DNA from: Paludibacteraceae bacterium
GTDB lineage: Bacteria; Bacteroidota; Bacteroidia; Bacteroidales; Paludibacteraceae
DNA length: 64,000 nt
Assembly: GCA_017447875.1 (NCBI GenBank)
Contig: JAFSMP010000040.1
Span: forward strand, 1 to 64,000
Direction: 5' to 3'
Made by a program: the position numbers and the translations under genes. This document shows, piece by piece, positions 1 through 7,790 of this stretch. The number at the start of each line of letters is the position of its first letter. Positions within the stretch are counted from its first letter, which is position 1. The notes beneath the pieces were generated by a model, which did no database searches, was not told the DNA's origin, and saw only the letters and a program-made list of their open reading frames with translations.

Positions 1-669
1 GTCATCGGTGGTGTCATCGGTGCCGTTGGTGGCGGTGGCGGTGATGGTAGCGGTGCCGGCGGCTACGGCGGTCACTACGCCGTTAGCTACAGTTGCTACG
101 GTTGGGTCGCTCGACGTCCATGTCACGGTCTTGTCCGTTGCGTCGTCGGGGGCGACGGTAGCGGTCAGCGTCAGCGTCTCGCCGCCAACGGTCATTGCGG
201 CTTCGGTCTGCGAGAGGGTGATGCCCGTGACGTTGACGGTGGTGGGATTCTCATAGCCATACACCTCAATCTTTTTTATACCCTTACTTCGATAAATGCC
301 ACCATCAATGGGTGTGCCATTTATTCTCGGTGTCTTATCCTCTTCTGTGGTTTCTACAACAAATGGAGCTTCGATATCAGTAGCAGTACGATTGGCATCG
401 TCATAGAATATACATTTTGTGATGGTATATCCTTCGGCAGCATTGACGGTGGCCGACCAACCGTATCCCCACCAGCCCCAGTTAGCTAAGTATGCTGAGG
501 ATCCATATGCAGTATAACTGAACGAAACGGTTGCAACGCCCTCTGTGCTGTAGTTTGCCTGTTCTTTGCCAGTTGCCGTAATTGTGGTCAGCAGCGTTTC
601 CGTCTGTGCCACTGCGCCCGTCGCTGCCATCAGCAGGGCGAGAATGGAAAATAGTTTAATTTTCTTCAT
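1..669 (-). CDS. Secreted protein with bacterial Ig-like (BIG2) domain, partial (3' end beyond window)
   Basis: The frame is open from an ATG at 669 down to base 1 (223 codons, no stop), so the C-terminus lies outside the window. The start MKKIKLFSILALLMAATGAVAQ is a clear signal peptide cleaved after AVAQ. Residues ~25-140 are a Ser/Thr/Gly-rich domain that I do not recognise. From ~145 on there is a BIG2-type Ig-like fold with the usual signatures GITLSQTEAAMTVGGE, TVTWTSSDPTVATV and GVVTAVAAGTATITATA. Such domains are common in Bacteroidales surface or extracellular proteins. The gene lies directly after the structured element at ~755-1085, which forms its 5' flank on the minus strand. Whether it ends in a T9SS tail cannot be seen. 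Confidence 0.85.
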   Translation of the reverse strand, partial: MKKIKLFSILALLMAATGAVAQTETLLTTITATGKEQANYSTEGVATVSFSYTAYGSSAYLANWGWWGYGWSATVNAAEGYTITKCIFYDDANRTATDIEAPFVVETTEEDKTPRINGTPIDGGIYRSKGIKKIEVYGYENPTTVNVTGITLSQTEAAMTVGGETLTLTATVAPDDATDKTVTWTSSDPTVATVANGVVTAVAAGTATITATATNGTDDTTDD

Positions 670-754
670 TGTTTTGTTGTTTTAAATTGTGAATTATTAG
701 GTTATTATATATAAACCCTAGAAATTTTTAGACATATGGACATAGACATAAAAA

Positions 755-1085
755 AGCGTGCGCTTTCGTTCGCTTCATTTGATTTTCTGAGGTCCTAGAC
801 TTACCTTTATTCTTCAAATAAATGCACAGAAAACTCACGCTGATACGTGAGCGTGCATAAACCGTACTTGAAGAATAAATGATTTCTGTTAACTTGTCTA
901 GGGTTTCAGAAAATCAAGTTGGGCTTATTACGCTATTATTTATGTATGTTGTTTGTCTGTTGTTTTATGCCATAGGCGGTGGTTGGTTGATTTGATATTT
1001 TTAATCGGTCATATATGGCCGATAGATTATTGCTCCGGGTTTAACGTCGCGGAGAGGGGACAGTTATTTATTCGTTTCCTATCTC
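755..1085 (-). ncRNA. Structured repeat element, copy 1 (candidate ncRNA or mobile element)
   Basis: This stretch has no convincing gene apart from the last codons of the DUF2442 gene at its right end. It holds a rod-like hairpin of five stems: 779-790 with 906-917 (12 bp), 794-800 with 896-902, 807-817 with 868-878 (11 bp), 822-827 with 853-858, and an apical 834-839 with 846-851. Next to it is a linear block (933-980) that matches 7623-7670 at 45 of 48 positions, then a small hairpin CTCCG/CGGAG around a GACGTTAAA loop (minus strand). Copy 2 has the same architecture with different stem sequences. The minus strand is favoured because the apical stem of copy 2 then has a G.U wobble instead of an A/C clash. 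Confidence 0.7.
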
Positions 1086-1298
1086 ATAGAGATATTCCGG
1101 AGCAAAATCTGCGCCATTCGCCCATTCTATTGTAACAGGCGTAAGCGCATATTGAATAAACTGCTCTTTGTCACGCAAAGCACCAAAAACCTCACCTGTT
1201 AAATGTGGCTCCAGATCTACTACCTTATGCGCACCGTCACTAAACGTAAGCGCCAAGCGATAATCGCCTTGATAATCTACATCTTTTACTCGTAACAT
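1068..1298 (-). CDS. DUF2442 domain protein (partner of DUF4160)
   Basis: A 76-residue protein starting MLRVKDVDYQGDYRLALTF, with the DUF2442 pattern of a short beta-rich protein (LTFSDGAHKVVDLEPHL, then FGALRDKEQF, then IEWANGADFAPEYLYE near the end). DUF2442 genes usually lie beside DUF4160 genes, as here: the DUF4160 stop is 7 bp upstream. The pair is often annotated as a toxin-antitoxin-like module, but I know of no proof of toxicity for this pair. The stop codon lies at the edge of the structured repeat element, whose similarity to copy 2 runs into the last codons. Confidence 0.85.
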   Translation of the reverse strand: MLRVKDVDYQGDYRLALTFSDGAHKVVDLEPHLTGEVFGALRDKEQFIQYALTPVTIEWANGADFAPEYLYEIGNE

Positions 1299-1305
1299 AA
1301 CATAT

Positions 1306-1563
1306 TTATTTAAGAGGTTCTATTCTTCCTATCTGTTTCCCTTCTTGGGCATTTTCCCAAAGGGTTAAAATCTCCTGCTCATGCAAATCTATCCATTGGT
1401 TTACTTTGGCAATAACTTTAGCCGGAGCCTGTCCGTCTACCACTCTATCCAACACACTGATACTGCACTTATAATCTCCATAGGTAAAATGAACATGGGG
1501 CGGATTATGATCTTTCCAATACAAACAAATGATTATTCCATAAAAGCGACTAATCTCCGGCAT
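1306..1563 (-). CDS. DUF4160 domain protein, toxin-antitoxin-like
   Basis: An 85-residue protein when started at the ATG at 1563, which gives the family's normal N-terminus MPEISRFYGIIICLYW; a longer frame begins at 1617 but would add residues atypical of the family. The DUF4160 core is visible: HNPPHVHFTYGDYKCSISV, then GQAPAKVIAKVNQWIDLH and EILTLWENAQ. It is followed after 7 bp by the DUF2442 gene, so the two form an operon read from the promoter at 1615-1645. Two dyads of the form TGTGT-N-ACACA lie just upstream of that promoter and could be operators. Function as a toxin is an inference from gene pairing only. Confidence 0.85.
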   Translation of the reverse strand: MPEISRFYGIIICLYWKDHNPPHVHFTYGDYKCSISVLDRVVDGQAPAKVIAKVNQWIDLHEQEILTLWENAQEGKQIGRIEPLK

Positions 1564-1614
1564 AATTATAAGGTGTTTAATTGTTATTTTTGTTACCTTT
1601 GCAACTTTCGGCTG

Positions 1615-1645
1615 CAAAGTTACGGATTTTTTCTGACATGTGCAA
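1615..1645 (-). promoter_or_regulatory. Bacteroidota-type promoter of DUF4160-DUF2442
   Basis: On the minus strand TTG (1645-1643), 20 nt, then TAACTTTG (1622-1615), the -33/-7 pattern of the Bacteroidota primary sigma factor. Confidence 0.85.
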
Positions 1646-1658
1646 ATAAAAGTGTGAG

Positions 1659-1722
1659 AAATGTGTGTTTTTACACATTTTTGGCACCATAAATTGTGTA
1701 TATTTACACATTTTCGGCACTT
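1659..1722. repeat. Tandem pair of ~32-bp units, each a TGTGT/ACACA dyad (possible operators)
   Basis: Two degenerate copies in tandem, ~1659-1690 and ~1691-1722. Each contains an inverted repeat (AATGTGT..ACACATT in the first) and ends in GGCAC. They lie 15-80 bp upstream of the -33 box of the DUF4160 promoter, a plausible place for an autoregulatory operator. No regulator can be assigned from the sequence. Confidence 0.5.
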
Positions 1723-1780
1723 TAATGGTATCCCATCTTAAAATATGGTATGTTTGGCAATGGGAGAAAGACATTACTCT

Positions 1781-3637
1781 TTACTCCTGAAGTTGAAAAA
1801 GTTGTGCTTTAATCTGATACTCTTTCGCCATTTGTACATTCTTCTCAACCCCTTTCCCTTCGATTAACCACTGTGCCACAATATTTGCACAATAACTATC
1901 TTCGGCTGCATCTGTACAACGCTTGTAATAGTAAAAAGCGATAGTGTCGTTATATGGTATTATAATTTGAAGTGTATTATACCAATCTATGTTTCGCTCG
2001 TCCAATATATCAGGTGCGGGATTACCGGAATACATTTCTGCTAAAAGAAATAAAACACCGTTAACACCATTATCTGCGGCCATGTTGGCGTATAGTAAAG
2101 CTTTTTGTATATCTGCTTCACCTGTGGCCTTTTCGCACAGTGATACACTTTGTTCAGAATAATCAACAATTTCTTTCTTTTGTGCATACACGCAAGCAAG
2201 CACACCAACTAATAATGCAATGATAATTAATACAACAATCATAATTTTTCTTTTGTTGCAACTGTACTTGTTTTCTTTGGGGCGTAAAGAGTGTAAATTA
2301 GTAAGCGAGGTAATCCAAAGCACACCAAGTAGTATAATCGTTGTTGCGATATTCTTTAATGCGACACCTCCCATATTCCAACCATTTGCGACAGCGGTAA
2401 TAGCGGCAACCGGAACTAAAATAATTAAAATAGTTGCTACAATGAAATAAATAATCGCACTAACCTTCGGGTTGTCTTTATGCGATAAGAGACGGCGGAT
2501 TTTCAGTCGCTGGAAAAATTGAGTCCCACTGCTGGCACGTCTCAGTAAATCCTCCATAGAAGTATTTTGTTCTTCATGGAGAGCCTTAACAGCAGCACTT
2601 CTTTCTTGCATATATTTTTCTCGCAATTCTACAAACTCAGGATTGTCTTTAACAATCAAGTCCATTAGTTTTAAAGGGATAGGTTTATTTTCTCTCCTTA
2701 GTTCTACTGGATATAAATTGTCGAAATAGAAAGGACGTGGACGAATAATAGCGTTATTTATTATAGCACGCCAACTCTTATCTTCAGGTATCCAATCCAT
2801 ACGCATAGGAACTAACTGCGTACATTCCCATATATATAATTCATTTGCGCCCTTAAGACGATAGTTGACCACACAAAGAGCTTCATTATCGGCAGTGTAG
2901 CCGTAAAAATTGAAACTATTATTATCAATAATACGTATACTATCTTCGACGGCATAGTATCCCAAATCTTCCACTAATAGTCTGAGCTTGGTCTTTGAGT
3001 AAACACTTATTCGCCAAACTTTTCTATCATATGTTTTTATAGTATGTTTTTGCAGCCATAAGCAATACTCACATTCAGAAATATTGATAATTTTCTGTTC
3101 TGGAGCATTAGACATATAGTCCATAGAAGATAATTCTCCTACCGTACTATAATAATCCTTTGTACCCGTTGAGAACTCTTTCTCGCGAATAAGCCACTGA
3201 CAACCTTCGTCATCCCACAATGCTTTTTGTCCATCTTTTATAGTTTCGGAATAAAACTGATGATGAACCAGATCAAACAAGAATACATGCCTATGATGGT
3301 TTGTACTAAAGAACAATATATCAGAATGCCGAGACCAATCCAACACATCGTCTTTGTCTATTTCTCCATCTGTTTCTAACGGATTGTAGAATGCTTGGTT
3401 ATACTTGTTTTTTATGCAAAAGGTATATTTTGCACAATCTTCATGTTCTCTATACAATTCAATAAAGAAATTCCCAGTTGGGGAAATCTTTGTGCCAATC
3501 AATATATTCTGTTCTTTTGTCAATATTGTAAGTTTCAAAAATATGTTACTAGCCTTGGTTCCGGATGAAATTACCTTATACGCCCCGTACCATTGCACTT
3601 CCAACACTTGCCAGTGTGTCCAGGACAAACGGTACAT
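1781..3637 (-). CDS. Membrane protein with C-terminal Sel1-like region, unknown function
   Basis: As drawn, 618 residues. The ATG at 3637 lies inside the upstream gene in another frame (67-bp overlap) and the first ~25 residues look unnatural, so a TTG at 3538 or 3523 may be the true start. Residues ~30-330 resemble a beta-propeller-like sensor region but I cannot name a family. Two strong membrane segments follow at ~405-450 (VSAIIYFIVATILIILVPVA, then IATTIILLGVLWI) and a third at ~475-495 (IMIVVLIIIALLVGVLA). The C-terminus (~510-618) has Sel1/TPR-like helices (ALLYANMAADNGVNGVLFLL; IEGKGVEKNVQMAKEYQIKA). It is last in the run that starts at 7376. A decayed copy of its N-terminal coding sequence sits at ~4280-4315. 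Confidence 0.7.
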   Translation of the reverse strand: MYRLSWTHWQVLEVQWYGAYKVISSGTKASNIFLKLTILTKEQNILIGTKISPTGNFFIELYREHEDCAKYTFCIKNKYNQAFYNPLETDGEIDKDDVLDWSRHSDILFFSTNHHRHVFLFDLVHHQFYSETIKDGQKALWDDEGCQWLIREKEFSTGTKDYYSTVGELSSMDYMSNAPEQKIINISECEYCLWLQKHTIKTYDRKVWRISVYSKTKLRLLVEDLGYYAVEDSIRIIDNNSFNFYGYTADNEALCVVNYRLKGANELYIWECTQLVPMRMDWIPEDKSWRAIINNAIIRPRPFYFDNLYPVELRRENKPIPLKLMDLIVKDNPEFVELREKYMQERSAAVKALHEEQNTSMEDLLRRASSGTQFFQRLKIRRLLSHKDNPKVSAIIYFIVATILIILVPVAAITAVANGWNMGGVALKNIATTIILLGVLWITSLTNLHSLRPKENKYSCNKRKIMIVVLIIIALLVGVLACVYAQKKEIVDYSEQSVSLCEKATGEADIQKALLYANMAADNGVNGVLFLLAEMYSGNPAPDILDERNIDWYNTLQIIIPYNDTIAFYYYKRCTDAAEDSYCANIVAQWLIEGKGVEKNVQMAKEYQIKAQLFQLQE

Positions 3638-4260
3638 TTTACTATGCCATCGCCACCTGTAGCATATGGATTATTATACCAACCTTTGCCATTGCATTTA
3701 GAACAATTTCCTGTGCCATGACATTCTGTACACTGTCGATCACTTGTTTGTGACGGAGAAGGATAGACAGGAACATTGCTTGGTACATATGGTTGCATAG
3801 TTTGCATCATATATGACGACTCTATCTTCTCTATACACCCATTTTTGTCATGTTTCTGCTGACAACGGCCAGTTCCTTTACACCAACTGCACGGCATTGA
3901 AAAATATCCCATAGATAAACCTCCTGCACCTAAACAATACGGGCACTTGCCTCCTAATGAAAGGCATGCACAAGGCTCTTGGTGAAAGTGCATCCAATTT
4001 CCGTCTTCGTTATATAACCATGTTTCGCTTTTCCCATCTTTCCTATTGCATCCATAAAGGAAAAGGAAATTTTTGCTGTTGTATTTATATATCTCTGTCT
4101 TATCTATACCATGCACAATGATAGCATAGCTGCCATCATCATAATGATTTATAGTGTCGCCATTGACAACTTCTACTTTTAAGAGTTTGTCACCTGCTGC
4201 ACTGCAATATAAAACTTGCAATAGCGATAAAATAAGTAAAAAGATAAATGTTCTATGCAT
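3571..4260 (-). CDS. Secreted protein with DnaJ-type CxxCxGxG zinc-ribbon repeats
   Basis: 229 residues with signal peptide MHRTFIFLLILSLLQVLYCSAA. Residues ~25-90 are a small beta domain of no known family. From ~95 on there are repeated zinc-binding motifs like the cysteine-rich domain of DnaJ: CPYCLGAGG, CSWCKGTGRC, CTECHGTGNCSKCNGKGW, CTVC...CWKCNGTGR. There is no J domain, so this is not a DnaJ chaperone; the motif here is a zinc-ribbon in an exported protein. A Gln/Pro/Ser linker separates the two cysteine blocks (~155-175). It sits between the WG-repeat gene and the membrane/Sel1-like gene on the same strand. Its 80-bp upstream gap contains a decayed fragment of the downstream gene. 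Confidence 0.75.
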   Translation of the reverse strand: MHRTFIFLLILSLLQVLYCSAAGDKLLKVEVVNGDTINHYDDGSYAIIVHGIDKTEIYKYNSKNFLFLYGCNRKDGKSETWLYNEDGNWMHFHQEPCACLSLGGKCPYCLGAGGLSMGYFSMPCSWCKGTGRCQQKHDKNGCIEKIESSYMMQTMQPYVPSNVPVYPSPSQTSDRQCTECHGTGNCSKCNGKGWYNNPYATGGDGIVKCTVCPGHTGKCWKCNGTGRIR

Positions 4261-4339
4261 AACAATAATATTTTAATATTCGGGAAACCTTTGTGCAAAT
4301 TAATATATTCTGTTTTCCAGCTAATACAACGCTTTATTA
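4261..4339 (-). pseudogene. Remnant of a duplicated N-terminal coding fragment
   Basis: The gap holds ~33 bases (4282-4314) that match 3481-3513 at 30 positions. In the corresponding frame it reads QNILICTKVS, against QNILIGTKIS in the gene ending at 1781. This is best explained as what is left of a tandem duplication or recombination in the gene cluster. Confidence 0.6.
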
Positions 4340-5308
4340 TTAAAGACGGAAGAACCAAAATATATCTGTCCCTTGAGAAGTCATTGTAGTATAATTATAG
4401 TCGCCCACTGGATAATTATAGTAAGACCTATGCGAATTCACATTGAGGTATTGTTTATTTTTCCATCTTGGTTCAATGATATAATAGCCTCTACTATCGC
4501 GATAAACACTAAACGTCTGCCTGTGAGTTGATGTAGAACCATAAGAACTACTCAAACCAAAAGCTTGAAAATTTCCGACCAAACTTCCACCCTCATTATT
4601 AGCTGACATATTGTTAACCATATTATCACCTTTCGTTGAAGAAGCTGTAGGGGTATTTAAACCATTAGCAAAGCCTTGTAATACGGCATATGCAATCTCA
4701 GCATCGCTTACTGTTTGAGTTTGATACTCTTCATGACTAATATATACCTGTTTACCTGAAGCTCTGACTTCAGCGCACGTCAATAGACCTGCTCCTAAAT
4801 ATGTACCATCTCTAGAATATGTATCGCAATTTTCTCTTTTACAACACCAAACTACTCCATCTTTACATACTGAAATATGCGTAAATCTCCGACTTGTAGA
4901 GAATATCTCTTTCCCTCTCTTATCATAAAGAGCATACGGTACACCATCTTTAAATGATCCTACTATAAGATAACCATTATCAAAACTAATAAAATATTTA
5001 TCGGAACTGCTATACTTGGGAGTAATAATTTCTTTTCCCATAATATCACATAGACCGATCTTTCCATCCTTCTCGACAGTAAAATAACCATCTGGATCAT
5101 ATGAAACATAAGTATATTCACGAGAAAGTGGAATAATAGTATTATGATTAACATCTTTTGCTCCAATAATACTATATCCCTTTGAAGGTTCATATTGGTC
5201 TATCTCGTACCATTTATAACCATCTTTTTCTTTTCTTTCATACTCTCGTTCATTGGCAGATATTGTCAATGCAGCAAAGAAAGTTAATAAACAAAGTAAT
5301 TTTCTCAT
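4340..5308 (-). CDS. Secreted WG-repeat protein
   Basis: 322 residues; signal peptide MRKLLCLLTFFAALTISANE. Residues ~65-165 contain WG-type repeats as in KWG proteins: YFTVEKDGKIGLCDIMGKEI followed by ITPKY, then YLIVGSFKDGVPYALYDKRG with KEIFS. The rest (~190-322) is Ser/Gly/Tyr-rich and probably disordered, ending in YNYTTMTSQGTDIFWFFRL. WG repeats are short beta elements found in many exported Bacteroidota proteins; their role is not known. The ATG overlaps the stop of the upstream gene by 4 bp (ATGA), so the two are likely translationally coupled. Confidence 0.75.
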   Translation of the reverse strand: MRKLLCLLTFFAALTISANEREYERKEKDGYKWYEIDQYEPSKGYSIIGAKDVNHNTIIPLSREYTYVSYDPDGYFTVEKDGKIGLCDIMGKEIITPKYSSSDKYFISFDNGYLIVGSFKDGVPYALYDKRGKEIFSTSRRFTHISVCKDGVVWCCKRENCDTYSRDGTYLGAGLLTCAEVRASGKQVYISHEEYQTQTVSDAEIAYAVLQGFANGLNTPTASSTKGDNMVNNMSANNEGGSLVGNFQAFGLSSSYGSTSTHRQTFSVYRDSRGYYIIEPRWKNKQYLNVNSHRSYYNYPVGDYNYTTMTSQGTDIFWFFRL

Positions 5309-5808
5309 AAATGTAAAATGTTATTAAATGTTGATAATTTTTTATTAGTTCTGAACGGTGAAACATCGACAATATAACATACCTTACTTGTATTGTCGAA
5401 AGTTAAAACTTCATCAATATGCATAAATTTCATGAATTCAGCAGCAATGGATAGCAACTCCTGTGTGTCTATACCAGAAAGAGAAATGCATAAGCTATTT
5501 TCATTATATACATATTCTCCCGTAGGAGCAACAACCTCTTTGAATAAATATCCTAAATCCCAATGAATATTAGGGAAAGAATCCTGTTGTTTTCTGAGCC
5601 AATCCTCAATAGAGAGCAGATAAATATGTTTGCTTCGTGCTTTATTAAGAATTAACACTCCACCTTCATGTTCAGGCGGAGAAATAGATAAGTTTAAGTG
5701 ATCTATTCTATCGTACCTTTTGCGCCTATCCGGATTGAAACGACGCATCGCTTTAAGTGCATCTCTTATAAAAAAGAAGATAAATAATATTCCTTTGGGA
5801 GATCTCAT
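5305..5808 (-). CDS. Hypothetical protein, N-terminal hydrophobic segment
   Basis: 167 residues if started at MRSPKGILFIFFFIRDALKA (5808), 13 bp after the preceding stop; an upstream ATG at 5862 would overlap that gene by 41 bp and adds an unlikely N-terminus. The first 20 residues may anchor it in the membrane. The soluble part has no motif I recognise; it ends FRTNKKLSTFNNILHL. Context (operon with secreted and lipoproteins, ATGA overlap with the WG-repeat gene) suggests an envelope role, but no function can be given. Confidence 0.6.
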   Translation of the reverse strand: MRSPKGILFIFFFIRDALKAMRRFNPDRRKRYDRIDHLNLSISPPEHEGGVLILNKARSKHIYLLSIEDWLRKQQDSFPNIHWDLGYLFKEVVAPTGEYVYNENSLCISLSGIDTQELLSIAAEFMKFMHIDEVLTFDNTSKVCYIVDVSPFRTNKKLSTFNNILHL

Positions 5809-5821
5809 ACTTGTTCCAAAT

Positions 5822-6385
5822 TTAATTACCAGACATTGATTCTGTTTGATACAGTTCCTCATTTATTGTATCCCAATAAATTGATTGAACCTCATGATGT
5901 GGTTCTGCATACAGAAGTTGCACTATAATGCCACCACCAACTGTGATATATTTCGACATAAAAGTTGCTTTCCCTTCTCTTAAAGCCTCAAAAGGCTTAT
6001 TATCTTCAGAATAAGGAGATTCGAATCTCTCTACAACTTCCGAAGGGCTTCCATAAGTTTTTTCTATCTTTGTTCTAATTGTTCCATAATCCATATAAAG
6101 AGAATGCCATAAAGCAGCGGAAGTAGGATATGTTATGACTACTTTGTAAACCGTTTCAGAAACAGGAGTAGCCATAACTTCTGCTACAACGGTTAAACCA
6201 TGATGCCGTCCAAACATCAATACCGAATGTTCATCGGTACTAAATACTTTGAAGTCTTTTAACTCCATCTGTTTAACGAACTCTGCTAACGTACCATTGA
6301 TTTTTATCCCTCTGAAATTCATATGGCTTTGGGCGCAAACTAATGTTGAGATGGTAAGCGCTATAGCAACAAAAATCTTCTTCAT
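5822..6385 (-). CDS. Secreted hypothetical protein
   Basis: 187 residues from the ATG at 6385, which gives a clean signal peptide MKKIFVAIALTISTLVCAQ; the open frame runs further up to 6439 but into the upstream coding sequence. The mature protein has MNFRGIKINGTLAEFVKQME at its start and a repeated alpha/beta pattern (FKVFSTDEHSVLMFG, WHSLYMDYGTIRTKIEKTYG). Small exported proteins with this RGIxINGTL start occur in many Bacteroides relatives, without known function. It starts 4 bp after the lipoprotein stop. Confidence 0.7.
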   Translation of the reverse strand: MKKIFVAIALTISTLVCAQSHMNFRGIKINGTLAEFVKQMELKDFKVFSTDEHSVLMFGRHHGLTVVAEVMATPVSETVYKVVITYPTSAALWHSLYMDYGTIRTKIEKTYGSPSEVVERFESPYSEDNKPFEALREGKATFMSKYITVGGGIIVQLLYAEPHHEVQSIYWDTINEELYQTESMSGN

Positions 6386-6389
6386 AATT

Positions 6390-7376
6390 TTATTCATATA
6401 TAGTAAATTCATAATAGAAGTAGTCCGTACATACGCCATACATTCCAGTCCTGGAGTTATATGTTGTGTGTGACATTTGGTCTAATTTAATTTTGTTGTA
6501 GCCTTTATGAGCGGCATATTCATCGTACGCCCATCTGACTTTATATGCCCCCGTAGAAGTGTTCTTGTAAGCGTCAATATGAGACGATGTCTGCTTAGTT
6601 GAAGGTGTTGTAGTACCGCCTGAAGGGCAATACCAGTAAGGAATATAACCAGAAGCACTAACTTGCACCCATTCTTCTGTTGGTTGCTCAGGTTCTCCAC
6701 CACCGGACTCACCACCACCATCCGTTTTTAGCTCTACTGAAATAAGGTAAATTTCTACCTCATCTTTAAATAGTGAAACAACACCCGTTACGTTGTATTT
6801 CTTTGATGCAGAGCAATTAGCGGAGATAAGAAAATAGTTATGAACTAATATCCCATTCGTCAATGTGCCGGATGTCTTTTGTAAGGAGTTAAAATTCACA
6901 TCTGCCGTAAATTGTGCATTCTCGAATTTGACATATTTGCTTAAATCATTCATTGAGAGAGAACTTACAACTTCAGGAGAAACAGGAGCGTTTCCTTTGT
7001 ATATTCCTCCAAAGGTGGATTCTTCCACTTTCATTTCAGGAAGTCCGTAATAAGAATAGTATCTACCGCAAATACCTTTTATTTGGTCTCCATTCTTATA
7101 TTCTTTGTTTATTGAACCATACACCAACAGAGCGCCTGAATTATCTTTAACATAAAGGTATAAACCATTTTGGTAAGTAACGGTAACAACATTGTCTATC
7201 TGAACGATTTCTTCATTATTTTGCAATGATAGAAACTCTCTTATGCTATTTACTTTAGCATAAGAGTATGGATTTTCATCAGACGCATCATTATTAGACG
7301 GCGCATTTTTTTCATTGCAGGAAGAAAACCAACATACGACCACTGCGGTCATAATAAATAAGAGTGTCTTTTTCAT
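6390..7376 (-). CDS. Lipoprotein with OB-fold-like domain
   Basis: 328 residues with a lipoprotein signal (MKKTLLFIMTAVVVCWFSSC, lipobox FSSC). Residues ~40-215 look like the OB-fold domains common in Bacteroidota lipoproteins (VNSIREFLSLQNNEEIVQID, LYLYVKDNSGALLVYGS, KNGDQIKGICGRYYSYYGLP), as in the DUF5689/DUF6359-type families. A Gly/Glu/Pro linker (~218-235) leads to a ~95-residue aromatic-rich C-terminal domain of unknown type. It is the first gene of the run 7376 to 1781 and follows structured element copy 2. Confidence 0.7.
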   Translation of the reverse strand: MKKTLLFIMTAVVVCWFSSCNEKNAPSNNDASDENPYSYAKVNSIREFLSLQNNEEIVQIDNVVTVTYQNGLYLYVKDNSGALLVYGSINKEYKNGDQIKGICGRYYSYYGLPEMKVEESTFGGIYKGNAPVSPEVVSSLSMNDLSKYVKFENAQFTADVNFNSLQKTSGTLTNGILVHNYFLISANCSASKKYNVTGVVSLFKDEVEIYLISVELKTDGGGESGGGEPEQPTEEWVQVSASGYIPYWYCPSGGTTTPSTKQTSSHIDAYKNTSTGAYKVRWAYDEYAAHKGYNKIKLDQMSHTTYNSRTGMYGVCTDYFYYEFTIYE

Positions 7377-7439
7377 TTGTTGTAAATTTTTATTCCCCTC
7401 TTACACCTTCGGGGCTTGGTTTGAAGTAGTATGTATATA

Positions 7440-7790
7440 TACGAAAAACGTGAGGCTTGTTAGCTTCAATCTGGAGTTTCGAGGAATTCTGGACTACCTT
7501 ATCCTACCAAATATCTACCGAACAAGGCTCACGCTGACACATGAGCACTCAAAAGCCTTGTTCTTGGTAGGAAATTTCAAAAGTGTCCAGTTTTCGAAAC
7601 TCCAAGCTCTTAGCTGAATGCTTTATTATTTATGTATGTAGTTTGTCTGTTGTTTTATACCATAGGCGGTAATTTGTTTTTGTTTAGTTTTGTTTTGATC
7701 GGTCAAGATTGCGGGACAGAGCCTACATTGCTCCGGTTTTAACGTCTCGGAGAGGGACGTGAATTTATTTATCCTTTCAATATACGCTTG
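7440..7790 (-). ncRNA. Structured repeat element, copy 2 (candidate ncRNA or mobile element)
   Basis: Same architecture and orientation as copy 1. Stems: 7472-7482 with 7594-7604 (11 bp), 7489-7494 with 7585-7590, 7502-7510 with 7564-7572 (9 bp), 7520-7529 with 7554-7563 (10 bp), apical 7528-7533 with 7540-7545. The stem sequences do not resemble those of copy 1, yet each pairs; the tip CTCACGCTGA is the same. The linear block 7623-7670 matches copy 1 at 45 of 48 positions, and the TTGCTCCGG..TTTAACGTC hairpin (7728-7752) is also kept. A further shared stretch (~7445-7470, CGTG..GCTTnnTTnGCTTCA) lies on the other side of the rod. No gene fits between 7377 and 7776. Confidence 0.7.

Noticed and set aside
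933-1060. attC-like integron site (GTTRRRY-type core in the structured element)
   Set aside because: A GTTAAAC occurs in copy 1, but copy 2 has GTTAAAA, the element is far longer than attC sites and no integron integrase is present; kept only as a loose analogy.
1577-1774. 65-residue minus-strand frame with a VPKMCK repeat
   Set aside because: It only translates the tandem dyads and the promoter of the DUF4160 gene.
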